Shown: positions 11,875-21,735 of the stretch, one piece after another | Numbering within the stretch: position 1 is the first letter of the stretch | How the letters are laid out: the number at the start of each line of letters is the position of its first letter | Assembly: GCA_964016985.1 (NCBI GenBank) | Contig: OZ024830.1 | Coordinates: 14,713,033-14,777,032, forward strand | DNA from: Anodontia alba | Taxonomy: Eukaryota; Mollusca; Bivalvia; Lucinida; Lucinidae | Reading direction: 5' to 3' | Length of the DNA: 64,000 bases | Made by a program: the position numbers and the translations under genes | Notes under the pieces: model-generated | Told to the model about the DNA's origin: nothing | The model's database searches: none | What the model saw: only the letters and a program-made list of their open reading frames with translations

Positions 11875-12057
11875 CTGAAAATATCAGAATGTTAATTTCA
11901 GTTGATATTGTGGACATGATGTTCTTTGTCTCTGAATGATGGGTTAATATTTTTATTATTCAATTAACCAGCTGCCACAATGCTATCTTTATATTTATAA
12001 TTCAAAACCGACAGAAAATCCTTTAATACTTGCAAAATGGAAATTTATGTAAAATAA

Positions 12058-12090
<33 letters not shown>

Positions 12091-12102
12091 CGCACACACA
12101 CA

Positions 12103-12178
<76 letters not shown>
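12058..12178 (+). repeat. (CA)n microsatellite
   Basis: About 120 bp of CA dinucleotides with a few CGCG interruptions, ending in an A run. Frames through it encode only Cys-Val or Thr-His polymers and are not genes. Confidence 0.98.
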
Positions 12179-12182
<4 letters not shown>

Positions 12183-12494
12183 AAAAAAAAAGGTAAGTGT
12201 GGCAATAAGAGTGACTTGCCCCATAAATATATGGTGTATAGATAAAAGAGGAAAAGAAGAAAACATTTTTCAGATATTGCAACATCTCCCAATACTATGA
12301 CCTGAAATCCAGTATTTATTTTATTCGAAATTTTAGGAACTAAAAAAAATATTATGTATCCAGAGTACATGTATATATTTATACAAATGGAAGTAATATC
12401 ATTAATATGGTAACTGTCCTACAATTATGCATACTTTATTCCATATTTTTTTGCCTAAACTTTTTGCCTTTTTTTGCATAAGCAGTCATTTCTT

Positions 12495-12600
12495 ACCATA
12501 TGTATTCGGACAGACAGGCCTGAGCAAACAGTATAGACCCAGATGAGACGCCGTAGAACGCGGCGTCTCATCTGAGTCTACACTGTTTGCCACTCATCCA
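12495..12600. repeat. Short palindromic repeat (CAGACCCTGATCAG family)
   Basis: AGACGCCGTAGAACGCGGCG forms a tight hairpin flanked by GTATAGACCCAGATG and CATCTGAGTCTACACTG, so the whole unit folds on itself. Related units: 11605-11690, 13145-13220, 27340-27430, 27465-27555, 29925-29985. Confidence 0.7.
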
Positions 12601-12801
12601 GCAATTTTTAGACACAACATCGGGTAGTGAATTGTACTGGTTCAAATTTTAGAACATATATGGTAAGGAGTTGAGGTGTCCGAATACTTAGGGTAAATAC
12701 GGTATAATATTTCGTGGAATTGCAAACAGTTTTGACCCTGATCAGGAGCATCCAGATAAGGGAGTGCACTGTTTGCATATGCCAATTTCTAAGAAATTTC
12801 A

Positions 12802-13045
12802 GGGCCCAGTTGTTCAAAGCTAACGATGTCGTTAGTTAACTATTCGTTAAAATTTACATTGAGTGATACGCAAATATGCAGAAATTTTTTGCTGAAAAAG
12901 TGTGAGTAGCTTTTGCAGTGCAAAAGCTACTCACATTTTTTCACCAAAAAATATCAGAATTTTGTATACTGAATCCGCTAAAACAGTTAACGAAATGACC
13001 CTTAACGAGCTTGTTAAGCTAACGACGCTTTGAACAACTGGGCCC
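12802..13045. mobile_element. Palindromic MITE, complete copy
   Basis: Ends are perfect inverted GGGCCCAGTTGTTCAAAGC / GCTTTGAACAACTGGGCCC. Inside is a second perfect hairpin (TGTGAGTAGCTTTTGCAGTG...GCAAAAGCTACTCACA). No coding capacity. The same family occurs three more times in this window. Confidence 0.88.
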
Positions 13046-13144
13046 TGGACTTTTTCCAAAGATGATGAAATTCTTCATGGCATGGTTCTATTATGTGCAT
13101 GCCTTTAACCCATTTATTATTCCTAGCATCCCATAAAAGGGACG

Positions 13145-13220
13145 TTGGCATATAGTGCAGACCCAAATCAGATGCCGCAAGATGCGGTGTCTGATCAGGG
13201 TCTACACTGTTTGTATTAAT
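13145..13220. repeat. Short palindromic repeat copy
   Basis: TAGTGCAGACCCAAATCAGA, then TGCCGCAAGATGCGG, then TCTGATCAGGGTCTACACTG: a hairpin of the same family as 12495-12600. Confidence 0.7.
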
Positions 13221-13247
13221 AACAAGAATTTGTATAAAACATACTAA

Positions 13248-15506
13248 TAAAAAACAAAAGGCCAATGGGCCATGGCTCACTCATCTGAGTGACATAGCCA
13301 CTGCAGATATGCAGATGTTATGGAATATTTTTTTAATCGTATCATTGCAACTAATGAAAGGATCATCATTGGAGCAGTTTTTAGTTTTGAAGCAGAATAT
13401 ATGGGCCTGACAGTCAAAGGAGCGTTATCATTTGAATAAACTATCAATCATTTCAACAGTACTGAGGTCATCCCAGAGGGCGATTTGGGAGAAAAAGTCT
13501 CCATAAGCTGGCTGACTTCTCCCTATCTTGAGCTGAGGGAGAAGTGAAAATGTATAGAATGTGTAGGGAAATCTAAAGTTTGAACCAAAACTTCTCCCTG
13601 AAGTCCTGAATATATCGCAAAACTTCTCCCTCTCTGAAAGTTCTAGGATGACCCCTGCTGAGTAGGATCAATGTGAAATTTGGTGGAAATTGGCTAAGTG
13701 GTTTCTGAAGAATCATGATTTTATACATGTAAACAACACAGTGGGGAAATATAATAAACATAAACAAGATGACGGCCATCTTAGCTTTCCAACCAGAACA
13801 ATTTTAGTGGCAGGGAAATATAATAAACATAAACAAGATGACGGCCATCTTAGATTTCCAACCAGAACAATTTTAGCTACTGTTGATCTACAAGTCACTT
13901 CGATTCTTCCAATATAAATGTATATGGCCCATACAAATGCATGGGGAAGCAAATTTGACCTTGGAGGTAAATAGGTCAAACGTCAACACAGAACCATCAT
14001 TTTAGCAATTTTGGTAGATATCCTGCCCCCCTCATTTGTGCAAAGATTAGGGCCCAGGGCTTATATGGATCTTGAGAAGAAGATCTTTAAAGGTTTTTAC
14101 CATATATGGGCATGGCAGCCATTTTGATCAATGGACCATGCCCATTTTAGCAATCTTTCATTCTTCTGTCCAAGGTCGCTCCGTATGAAATCTGAGAAAC
14201 ACTGGTCCAGAGGCTTCAGAGGAGGTCATTTGAAATTATCAACATTTTTTCCATACAAATGTATGGGGCCCATACAAATGCATACAAAAGCAAACTTGAC
14301 CTCGTCATAAAAAGGTCAAATGTCAACGTATGACCATTATTTTAGCAACTTTGGTAGACCTCTCATCCCCCATGATTTATGCAAAGATTCAGCCACAAGG
14401 CATCCTCGGTTCTGAAGAAGATTTTTAAAGGTTTTTACCATATATGGCCATCTTGGTCAGTGGACCACAACCATTTTAGCAATCTTTCATTTCCCTGCCC
14501 CAGGGAGGCTCCAAATGAAATTTAAGCAACACTGGCCCAGAGGCTCCAGAGGAGAAGTCATTTGAAATTATCAACATTTTTCCCATACAAATCCACAGGG
14601 AAGCAAACTTGACCTCACTGTAAAAAGGTCAAATGTCAATGTATGACCATTATTTTAGCTATTTCGGTAGACCTCCTGTTCCTGATAATCTATACAAAGA
14701 TTCAGCCATAAAGCATCCTCGGTTTTGGAGGAGAAGATTTTTTAAGGTTTTTACCATATATGGGTATGGCGGCCACCTTGTCAATGGACAGCAACCATTT
14801 TAACAATCTTTCATTCCCCTGCCCCAGGAAGGCTCCAAATAAAATTTGAGCAACATTGGCCCAGGGGCTCCAGAGGAGAAGTCGTTTGAAATTCCGAACA
14901 TTTTTCCCATACAAATGCATAAGGAAGCAAACTTGACCTTACCATAAAAAGGTCAAATGTCAATGTACCATTGTTTAAGCAATTTTGGTAGACCTCCCGT
15001 TCCTGACTGTATATGCAATGATTCAGCCACAAGGCATCCTTGGTTTCGGAGAAGAAGATTTTTAAAGTTTTTTTTCCCATACAAATGCATAGGGAAGCAA
15101 ACTTGACCTTGCCGTAAAAAGGCCAAATGTCAATGTATGACCATTATTTTAGCAACTTTGGGAGATCCGCTCCCCCCCCCCCCCACCCCCCCCCCCACCC
15201 CCCATCCCTGATGATTTAAGCAAGGATTCAGCCCCAAGGCATCATTGGTTCTGGAGAAGATTTTTAAAGGTTTTTACCATATATGGGCATGGCGGCCATC
15301 TTGGTCAACAGACTGCAACCATTTTAGCATTCTTTTGCTCCCCCAACCTAAGGAGGCTCCATATGAAATTTGAGCAAAATTGGCTCAGGGGCTTCAGAGG
15401 GGAAGTCATTTGAAAATGTTAACGGATGGACGGACTGATGGATGGAAGGACGAGGAACGAAAAGTGATCACTATAGCTCATTCTGAGCATAGCTCAGGTA
15501 AGCAAA
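13248..15506 (+). mobile_element. Non-autonomous element with central tandem repeats (family 2, copy A)
   Basis: Head AAAAGGCCAATGGGCCATGG then CTCACTCATCTGAG; tail with ACGG-type microsatellite (AACGGATGGACGGACTG) then ATCACTATAGCTCATTCTGA and GCTCAGGTAAGC. Between them are about five diverged copies of a ~330-370-bp unit, each with CCATACAAATGCATAGGGAA, AAAAAGGTCAAATGTCAA and TTTTTACCATATATGG. Ends and ACGG microsatellite resemble the bivalve pearl/mgE elements; Helentron-related origin is inferred. The segment 13460-13640 contains several ACTTCTCCCT motifs also found at 30380-30460. Confidence 0.65.
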
Positions 15507-15589
15507 AAATAAATGACCAGAACCCCTTAAACTGGAAATGGACTGGTCAAAAGTGATAAGGTAGAAAAGTTCACTTAGCATAAATGTGT

Positions 15590-15890
15590 TAAAATCAATT
15601 GATTGTGTTGGGGTTTAACGACACGTCAACCCTTGAGGGTCATTTTGTGTCGTCTCCCAGAGAAAGGGAGAAAAGAGATAGAAGAGAGAGTAGAGGAGAT
15701 GAAAGAGAGGGACAGGGAAGAAAGAGGAACAGGAATGAAAGTGAAGAAACAGAAGAAATAAAAACATTCCCCCTCTACCCTTACCCACTACAAGGATAGC
15801 AGGCCTTGCCCAACTGTAAGCCAATATCAGTTGGACGCCCCGGTGATGTAAGATACACAGCACCTTCGCACCACCCAACCACCCCAGTGT
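15590..15890 (+). repeat. ~290-bp interspersed repeat, copy 1
   Basis: GATTGTGTTGGGGTTTAACG, CGTCTCCCAGAGAAAGGGAG, a purine-rich GAGAGAG stretch and CAATATCAGTTGGACGCCC are shared in the same order with 18545-18840. No ORF or RNA-polymerase III boxes were recognised. Confidence 0.8.
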
Positions 15891-16414
15891 TAAAATCAAA
15901 GGTTCAGGGATATAACACAGATGGTTCTATAAGAATGATACTTAGTAACATATTCCAAATCCTGAGTAGTCTGGTTACTGGTCTCAGAGAGGACTTGTTA
16001 AAGAGGAGCATGCCATGATAATTCTGTGATAATTTTCTCAAGTTATACACAAATACATATGTTGCGGGTACCCATAAAAACACTATACCATCATATGTTT
16101 TTATGAAGAAGTTACACTAGAATTATAACACTTCCCTCTGCTAAAACTTAACCTTTACTAAGCTCTGGGCTAATTCAGCAGACAACAAATTGGTGATATT
16201 TTTTCCCAGCTGGTGGCTAAATTAGATACATAGCTCCAGATAGGGCACTTTTTTTCAACCAAAAAGTACAGGTATTTTTCTTGTTTCGCCACAAAAAATT
16301 AATGTTGCAGTTCTCATTAGAGTAGCCACAACATATGATTTCCTTAAGAAATAATCAAGATATAACACAGACACCCCCTTATATCTGGAGCCAGGTAGAC
16401 AGACTTAAATTTAC
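15891..16414. other. Intron 4 DNA
   Basis: AT-rich. Contains one arm of the GGGTACCC/ATATGTT palindromic MITE family (about 16050-16110) and nothing else recognised. The 5' splice site of exon 4 (GTAAAT) lies at its right edge. Confidence 0.45.
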
Positions 16415-16599
16415 CAATAATCCTGCCAGAATGGCATTTTCAAATTCTCGGTAGGCCTCCCAGAGATTAGCTCCCTTTGTAACATGAAGTCCACATGCTG
16501 TAAGGGCTCTGTCGAAGATCTCTCGAACTTTCTTTACACCATCTTCTCTACCCATACCACCAATGGCAAACTGTACATATTCTAGCCATACAGCAATAG
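16415..16599 (-). CDS. SART3: SART3 orthologue, coding exon 4 (HAT repeats)
   Basis: Encodes IAVWLEYVQFAIGGMG, REDGVKKVREIFDRALTACG and WEAYREFENAILAGLL. These correspond to the SART3 HAT motifs WLEYGQYSVGGIG, KVRSVFERAL and LWEAYREFESAI, including the WLEY and WEAYREFE signatures of helix A in HAT repeats. The 3' splice site is CTTTCAG before 16599; the 5' splice site is GTAAAT after 16415. 185 nt: two nucleotides complete a Ser codon from exon 3 and it ends in phase 0. A 43-bp minisatellite starts about 38 bp upstream of its 3' splice site. Confidence 0.95.
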
Positions 16600-16636
16600 C
16601 TGAAAGAATGGTGAGCATATACAATTCCAGAAAATG

Positions 16637-16935
16637 CACTTAATTTATAAACAGCCCTCTCCAAGCATGACCATAAATGCTTTTAATTTATAATCAACCC
16701 TCCCCAAGCATGACAACAAATGCTCTTAATTTATAATCAACCCTCCCCAAGGAAGACAACAAATGCTCTTAATTTATAATCAACCTTCCCCAAGCATGAC
16801 AACAAATGCTCTTAATTTATAATCAACCCTCCCCAAGGAAGACAACAAATGCTCTTAATTTATAATCAACCCTCCCCAAGGAAGACAACAAATGCTCTTA
16901 ATTTATATTCAACCCTCCCCAAGCATGACAACATA
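16637..16935. repeat. 43-bp minisatellite, about 7 copies
   Basis: Unit ATTTATAATCAACCCTCCCC followed by AAGGAAGACAACAAATGCTCTT, alternating between AAGGAAGACAAC and AAGCATGACAAC variants. Located in SART3 intron 3 very near the exon 4 splice acceptor. Confidence 0.95.
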
Positions 16936-17379
16936 GCTCCTGATAAGTTTAGTATCCAGATAAATATTTTTTACCTATTTTGCCATCAAATCATGTGTTA
17001 TGGGTATGGTAAATATCCTAAAATTTCGAACACTTTATTCCATACTATTTTGGCTCAAATTTTGCTTTATATGCAGTTGTTTCCTAAAATACCTGGTGGA
17101 GTCCTTTAGGAGCAGTCTGATTAGGGTCTACACTGTTTGCACATACCATTTTGTCAGATGCTTTGGTGTATGAAATTTTAGGACATGTACCGTACACATT
17201 AGAATTGCCTTAGTGAAGCATTTCAGAAGTGCCTTGATGAGGCACTTCTATGATTACCTATAAATAAGTTTTCATGGAGGATAAAAAGAAGGATAGAGAA
17301 GGATAAAAAAAAAACAGCTCAAAATGAGGCACTTTTTTCAACCAAAACATGCTCACAGTTTTCTTATTTCTCCATGAAA
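16936..17379. other. Intron 3 DNA
   Basis: No gene. Contains a fragment of the ATTTCGAACACTTTATTCCA/GTCTACACTGTTTGCA short-repeat family (17020-17150) and a short inverted pair GCATTTCAGAAGTGCC/GGCACTTCTA near 17220-17250. Confidence 0.4.
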
Positions 17380-17780
17380 ACATATATTGTATGTACTCTT
17401 TAGAAGCACTTCAGCAATACACTTCTAAGACACAATATATGTTGCCATGAAGAAATAAGAAAAGTATGAACTTTCAAGAAGGTTGACTTGCTGGATTTTG
17501 GAAAATGTCTGTTACAAAACTTTAAATGATTAAAACAAATACTTTCCTGTCAAACACAAATTTTCATAAAGACTGAGCTGCTGATTTATTTTTTTTTTTT
17601 AATTTTTTCATCTACAGCTTTCTAACATTCATAGCTACAGATAAGGCGCTTTTTTTCAAACAAAAAGTGTTGATATTTTTCTTATTTCTCCACAAAAAAT
17701 ATGATATGGGTACTCATTAGACGTGCCCTATCAATGTAATGTCAGAGCACCCACACCAAATGTTTTCATAGAGAAATAAG
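17380..17780. repeat. Two copies of a palindromic MITE (CTTATTTCTCC family)
   Basis: Copy 1 (about 17365-17465) has TTTTCTTATTTCTCCATG and its inverse CATGAAGAAATAAGAAAA around a centre TTAGAAGCACTTC. Copy 2 (about 17650-17780) has the same layout. Further copies: 25085-25375 and 30040-30165. Confidence 0.7.
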
Positions 17781-17794
17781 GAAATTATTATTCT

Positions 17795-18240
17795 GGGCTC
17801 AGTTGTTCAAAACTAACGATGTCGTTAGTTAACATGGCCCAGTTGTTCAAAGCGTCGTTAGCTTAACGAGCTCGTTAAGGGTCATTTCGTTAACTATTTT
17901 AGCGGATTAGATATACAGTATTCTAATATTTTTTGCTGAAAAAATGTGAGTAGCTTTTGCACTGCTAAAGCTACTCACATTTTTTCAGCAAAAAATTTCA
18001 GCATATTTGCGTATCACTCGATGTAAATTTTAACGAATCGTTAACTAACGACATCGTTAGCTTTGAACAACTGGGCCATGGTTTTTTATCATTATAACTT
18101 TAATCATTGAATATGGCTTATATGCTAATATTTTTGCTGAAAAAATACCTGTGAATTAGATATTGTACTTACTATAACAGTTAAAATCTTGACCACTAAC
18201 GAGCTCGTTAAGCCAACCATGCTTTGAACAACTAGACCCT
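17795..18240. mobile_element. MITE inserted inside an older MITE of the same family
   Basis: Outer copy: GGGCTCAGTTGTTCAAAACT at 17795 to GCTTTGAACAACTAGACCC at 18240. Inner, younger copy: GGCCCAGTTGTTCAAAGC at 17836 to CTTTGAACAACTGGGCC at about 18076, with perfect inner hairpin (GTGAGTAGCTTTTGC...GCTAAAGCTACTCAC). The inner copy lies in the opposite orientation and is less diverged. Confidence 0.85.
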
Positions 18241-18280
18241 TATATTCCTCTTACCAACAGTTATGAACAGCATAACTTAC

Positions 18281-18385
18281 AAAGGTAATCTTTTACAGCC
18301 TTATCAAACAGTGCTTCAATATCTTCTCGCTCTGTGTCTTCAGAAACAAGACGAATTTCATCCTGCAGCCATTGAAGCCATAATT
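18281..18385 (-). CDS. SART3: SART3 orthologue, coding exon 3
   Basis: Encodes ELWLQWLQDEIRLVSEDTER then EDIEALFDKAVKDYL, matching SART3 EELWLEWLHDEI and DLFEKAVKDYI. The 3' splice site is TTTTCAG before 18385 and the 5' splice site GTAAGT after 18281. 105 nt: its first two nucleotides complete Glu with exon 2 (G|AA) and its last nucleotide starts a codon completed by exon 4. ELWLxWLxDE is the HAT helix signature. Confidence 0.95.
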
Positions 18386-18544
18386 CTGAAAATAAATGTA
18401 AATTAGTATTTGAAACATGCTTTGAGACAACAAACATTATAGCTCTTAGTAAGATAGGGTAGGCCAGTGGTGTTGTCCAATGATCAAGTATAATCAATCA
18501 GTTACTTTTGCCTGTTGTGACTGATGATCGGAAAGAATTTTCTT

Positions 18545-18840
18545 ATTGATTGATTGTGTTGGGGTTTCACAACACGTCAACCATTGTGGGTCATTTTGTG
18601 TTGTCTCCCAGAGAAAGGGAGAAGAGAGATAAAAGAGATAGTTGAGGAGATGAAAGAGAGGGAGAGGGGAGAAAGACGAAAATGAATGAAAGTGAAGACA
18701 CAGAAGAAATTAAACATTCCCCTTCTTAACCATACCTACTGCAAGGACAGCAGGCCTTGCCCAACTGTAGGCCAATATCAGTTGGACGCCCTGGTGATGC
18801 AAGATACACGACACCTTTGTCACACCCGATCACCCCCAAA
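18545..18840 (+). repeat. ~290-bp interspersed repeat, copy 2
   Basis: Same landmarks as 15590-15890: GATTGTGTTGGGGTTTCAC, GTCTCCCAGAGAAAGGGAG, purine-rich centre, CAATATCAGTTGGACGCCC. Same strand as copy 1. Confidence 0.8.
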
Positions 18841-19044
18841 AGAATTTTCCTAATCAACTAATCAGAAAATTCTACCTTTTGGAACATATTTTTTCTTTCT
18901 CTTTTATTTTAAATAGGTAAGTTGTAAAACTGAAATACTAAGCTATTTGTTTGTGTAGGGCGGTCACATTTACAAAAATCTGTAAACGTTTATATGGAAG
19001 GTAATACACAAAACAATTCTGTGTACCCGAAACAGTTTTGAAAT

Positions 19045-19290
19045 CATTTTACAACAAAACAAGGAAAGCAAGGTTGGCAAAATGCCCGCAAATATGAGTA
19101 TTTTCCATGCCAACGGTAAATACCAGCAAATACTGGAAAATACTGGCAAATACTGGTCGACTGAATTGACCACCCTGGAATTTATACAATAACCTACACT
19201 CAACATTCACAGGGGTTATTTCAGTTGAGTTATACTTGTCCATTGACTTGACACTTATACTAAAGTTTAACACAAGTATCAACTTATTTA
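19045..19290 (+). repeat. Diverged repeat paired with 20530-20725
   Basis: Both segments contain AAATACCAGC...AATACTGGAAAA, a GAATTGACCA/GAACTGACCA motif, GTAACCTACA-like sequence and AGTTTAACAC in the same order. The two copies flank the RTE fragment and the foldback element. Confidence 0.55.
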
Positions 19291-19309
19291 ATAGCTTAAA
19301 TTTAATAAA

Positions 19310-19660
19310 GTGCGGCTTGGCATTGAGGATCTGGACCTCATTCTGAAGGAGAAGACTCCGATGGTATGGACATGTGAAATGCTCCAGTGGTGCAATCAAG
19401 ACAGCCTTTGACATACAGGTTAATGGAAAGCGTGGCCTGGGAGGCCCAAAATGACATGGAAGCAGCTGACAGAGAGGGATTGCAAAGAGTGGAAGCTCTC
19501 AGCTATCAACCCATATGACAGACGTACCTGGAGATCTGGTGTGAGATCTGCCATGCGTGCAGCAAGCCAGCTATCTGGAAGGGGGTCCACTGATGTGGAT
19601 GTTGCCCCTGTACCTGCATGTTAATCAAAAATCAGATTATGATATGATGATATATGAAAG
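19310..19660 (+). mobile_element. RTE-like LINE copy 3, 3'-terminal fragment
   Basis: Plus-strand copy of the last ~110 codons of the element at 259-2732: RRLRWYGHV, SGAIKTAFDIQVNGKRG, KMTWKQLTERDCKEWKLSA and GSTDVDVAPVPAC, with a frameshift near GRP, then the 3' tail AATCAAAAATCAGATTATG and ATGATATG repeats. A typical 5'-truncated LINE insertion. Confidence 0.85.
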
Positions 19661-19689
19661 TATTAGATATGTGTAAATACCGGTGCGCA

Positions 19690-20525
19690 GACATTTGCTC
19701 ACAAGACAATTGCTCACAAGACAGTTGCTCACAAGACAATTGCTCACAAGACAATTGCCCACAACCTTAAAGGAAAATAAGACAATTGCTCACAAGATAT
19801 TTGTTTATTTTATTTATCTATGTGTTTAAGCAGAAACAAGTAATCACAATAGCACATGAAGTGAAATGTTAATATATACACAAATAATATATCACCCATT
19901 TTATTACACCACAACCTCTGTATGACACTATTAATGTAAGCAGAAACCGTTTCAGTTAAACAACTGTGTTATATCCAAACAAAAATGTCTAGATTATATA
20001 GAAAAATGACCATTTCTGGTCATTTTTCTATATAATCTATAAATTTTTGGGATCCATCTTAAAACTTTGTTATATCCATATCTATGAGGTAATTCTAATG
20101 AGTACACACAACATACATTTTCAAATGATTAAAAAAAATCTTAAAAACAAAAACATAAAAATAAATTAATGGTTAATTACAATTAATAATGATTATATTT
20201 ATCAAGTTGCTTAGTATATTTAACATTAATAAATTAAGCTGACTAATGTTCAAAGTTAAGTGATTAGTTGGCTATCATTTCATCCAACTACTGATGTTTT
20301 AATTATAACTAATAAGTTGAAATCAGCTGATCAACTGCTACATAATACTTTGAGGGAAATATAGTCCCCATAAAATATAGAAAATATAAATAAAAGTCTT
20401 TCAAAATAAAAATAAAATCATAAAAAAATGTGTTGTGAGCAATTGTCCTGTTTACCATTAAGGCTGTGGGCACTTGTCCTGCGAGCAATTGTCTTGTGAG
20501 CAATTGTCTTGTGAGCAACTGTCAT
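19690..20525. mobile_element. Foldback element with inverted arrays of a 15-bp unit
   Basis: The left end is a tandem array of GCTCACAAGACAATT (4-5 copies), then GCCCACAACCTTAA, GGAAAATAAGACAATTGCTC. The right end is the inverted counterpart: GAGCAATTGTCTTGTGAGC repeats, then TTAAGGCTGTGGGC. Each arm is about 100 bp. The AT-rich centre holds no coding region, only a short inverted repeat (AAAATGACCATTTCTGGTCA). The structure matches foldback (FB-like) DNA transposons; superfamily unknown. Confidence 0.82.
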
Positions 20526-20529
20526 GGAA

Positions 20530-20725
20530 TCATAAATACCAGCCAATACTGGAAAACACTGGTAAATATTAATCAGTTCCAAGTGAACTGACCATCTATA
20601 CTATTCATGTAACCTACAGTGAACAATCATTAGGGTGATTTCAATTGTACTGTTCAGTTAACTTAATATCTATACTTACATGTAAGTTTAACACATGTAA
20701 CTTTAAGTTTATTTATATTTATATA
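20530..20725 (+). repeat. Second copy of the 19045 repeat
   Basis: See 19045-19290: same motif order (AAATACCAGCC, AATACTGGAAAACACTGG, GAACTGACCA, TAAGTTTAACACATG). Confidence 0.55.
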
Positions 20726-21179
20726 AAACAGGAAGTCATTGATGACATTTTATCATTTCTATCCTTGCCCCTTACTATCTTCTGCCCCCTTGAATAAACA
20801 CTTTCTTGACACTTGTTGTTTTAACAATTCAAATTTATGGTCTTGCTATTAGGTGTTAAAGGCCAGTTGCACAGGTAATTTTTCACCTGTAATTATTTAC
20901 CTGCATTTTTATACTATTGAGTTTAAGTCCAAATCATAAAGATGATTATTTTTTTAGTTCAAGAAACCATATGTATTTTTGAAATAAATTTTAAAAAACT
21001 AGCCATTAATTCATTTTTGGCTATTTCAACATGCTTTAATTGTGAAATAGTTTATTCTTTATGGTGATAACCTTATATAAAAATTAGCAAAAATATCTTT
21101 AACTCAATTATTTTGATTGTACATTATTTTTTGTCAATTTGGTTAAGATTTCAGTTGTTATTTCAAGGTGAGAAAGTTC
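20726..21179. other. Intron 2 DNA
   Basis: AT-rich; no gene or repeat recognised. Ends at the 3' boundary of the DIRS recombinase fragment. Confidence 0.35.
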
Positions 21180-21735
21180 AATTGACCGGTAAATACCACT
21201 ATTGGACCCAACTATTGGACCCAAACAATATATATTTGCAACTTGCTGAGACATACCTCTCAAGCAGAATTTTGCAAAAGTAGAAGATTGATTCCAGACT
21301 GCTGCTTTGAGGTTGTCATTGAGCGGAACCTTATCAGAGAATGCCCAGGAAGAAAATAGCGCCATAACTTCGTGAGCCTTAATTTTTAGGAAAGAAATGT
21401 CTCTTTGAGTGAGTTTCCTATAGGAAAGCTTAACTGTATAAGCTACCCACCTCAAGACTGAAGTCTTAGAGATGTCATGATTGCTTTTAATTGGTAAGAA
21501 TAATCTAGATCTATTCTGACGATAAGAACTAGTCATCTTAAGGTAAAACTTTAATGCTCTAATTGGGAATAAAAGTCTATCTAAATGTTCCCTCTTACAT
21601 GTTCGAGCTAGGTTTGCGAAGCCTAAAGGATCTATCAATGATACTGCACCATCTGATTAATTGAACATTAAATGATTGGAGTCCATTGCCAAAGCATGAA
21701 TTTCACTGCATCTCTTAGCTGTGGCAACAGTTAAT
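21180..21735 (-). pseudogene. DIRS tyrosine recombinase, C-terminal part
   Basis: Read on the minus strand: VATAKRCSEIHALAMDSNHL, a stop, then LARTCKREHLDRLLFPIRAL, DISFLKIKAHEVMALFSSWA and STFAKFCLRGMSQQVANIYC. This is the catalytic half of a DIRS-type tyrosine recombinase. Two changes look inactivating: the box normally HxxR reads HEVM, and the active Tyr expected in FAKFYLRD is Cys. The N-terminal half (23755-24095) is separated by an inserted tandem-repeat element and a Penelope fragment. Confidence 0.8.

Noticed and set aside
11995..12370. Cys-Val and Thr-His rich frames
   Set aside because: Encoded by the (CA)n microsatellite.
16637..16935. CRISPR-like regular repeat
   Set aside because: Units are directly adjacent with no unique spacers; it is a minisatellite in a eukaryotic intron.
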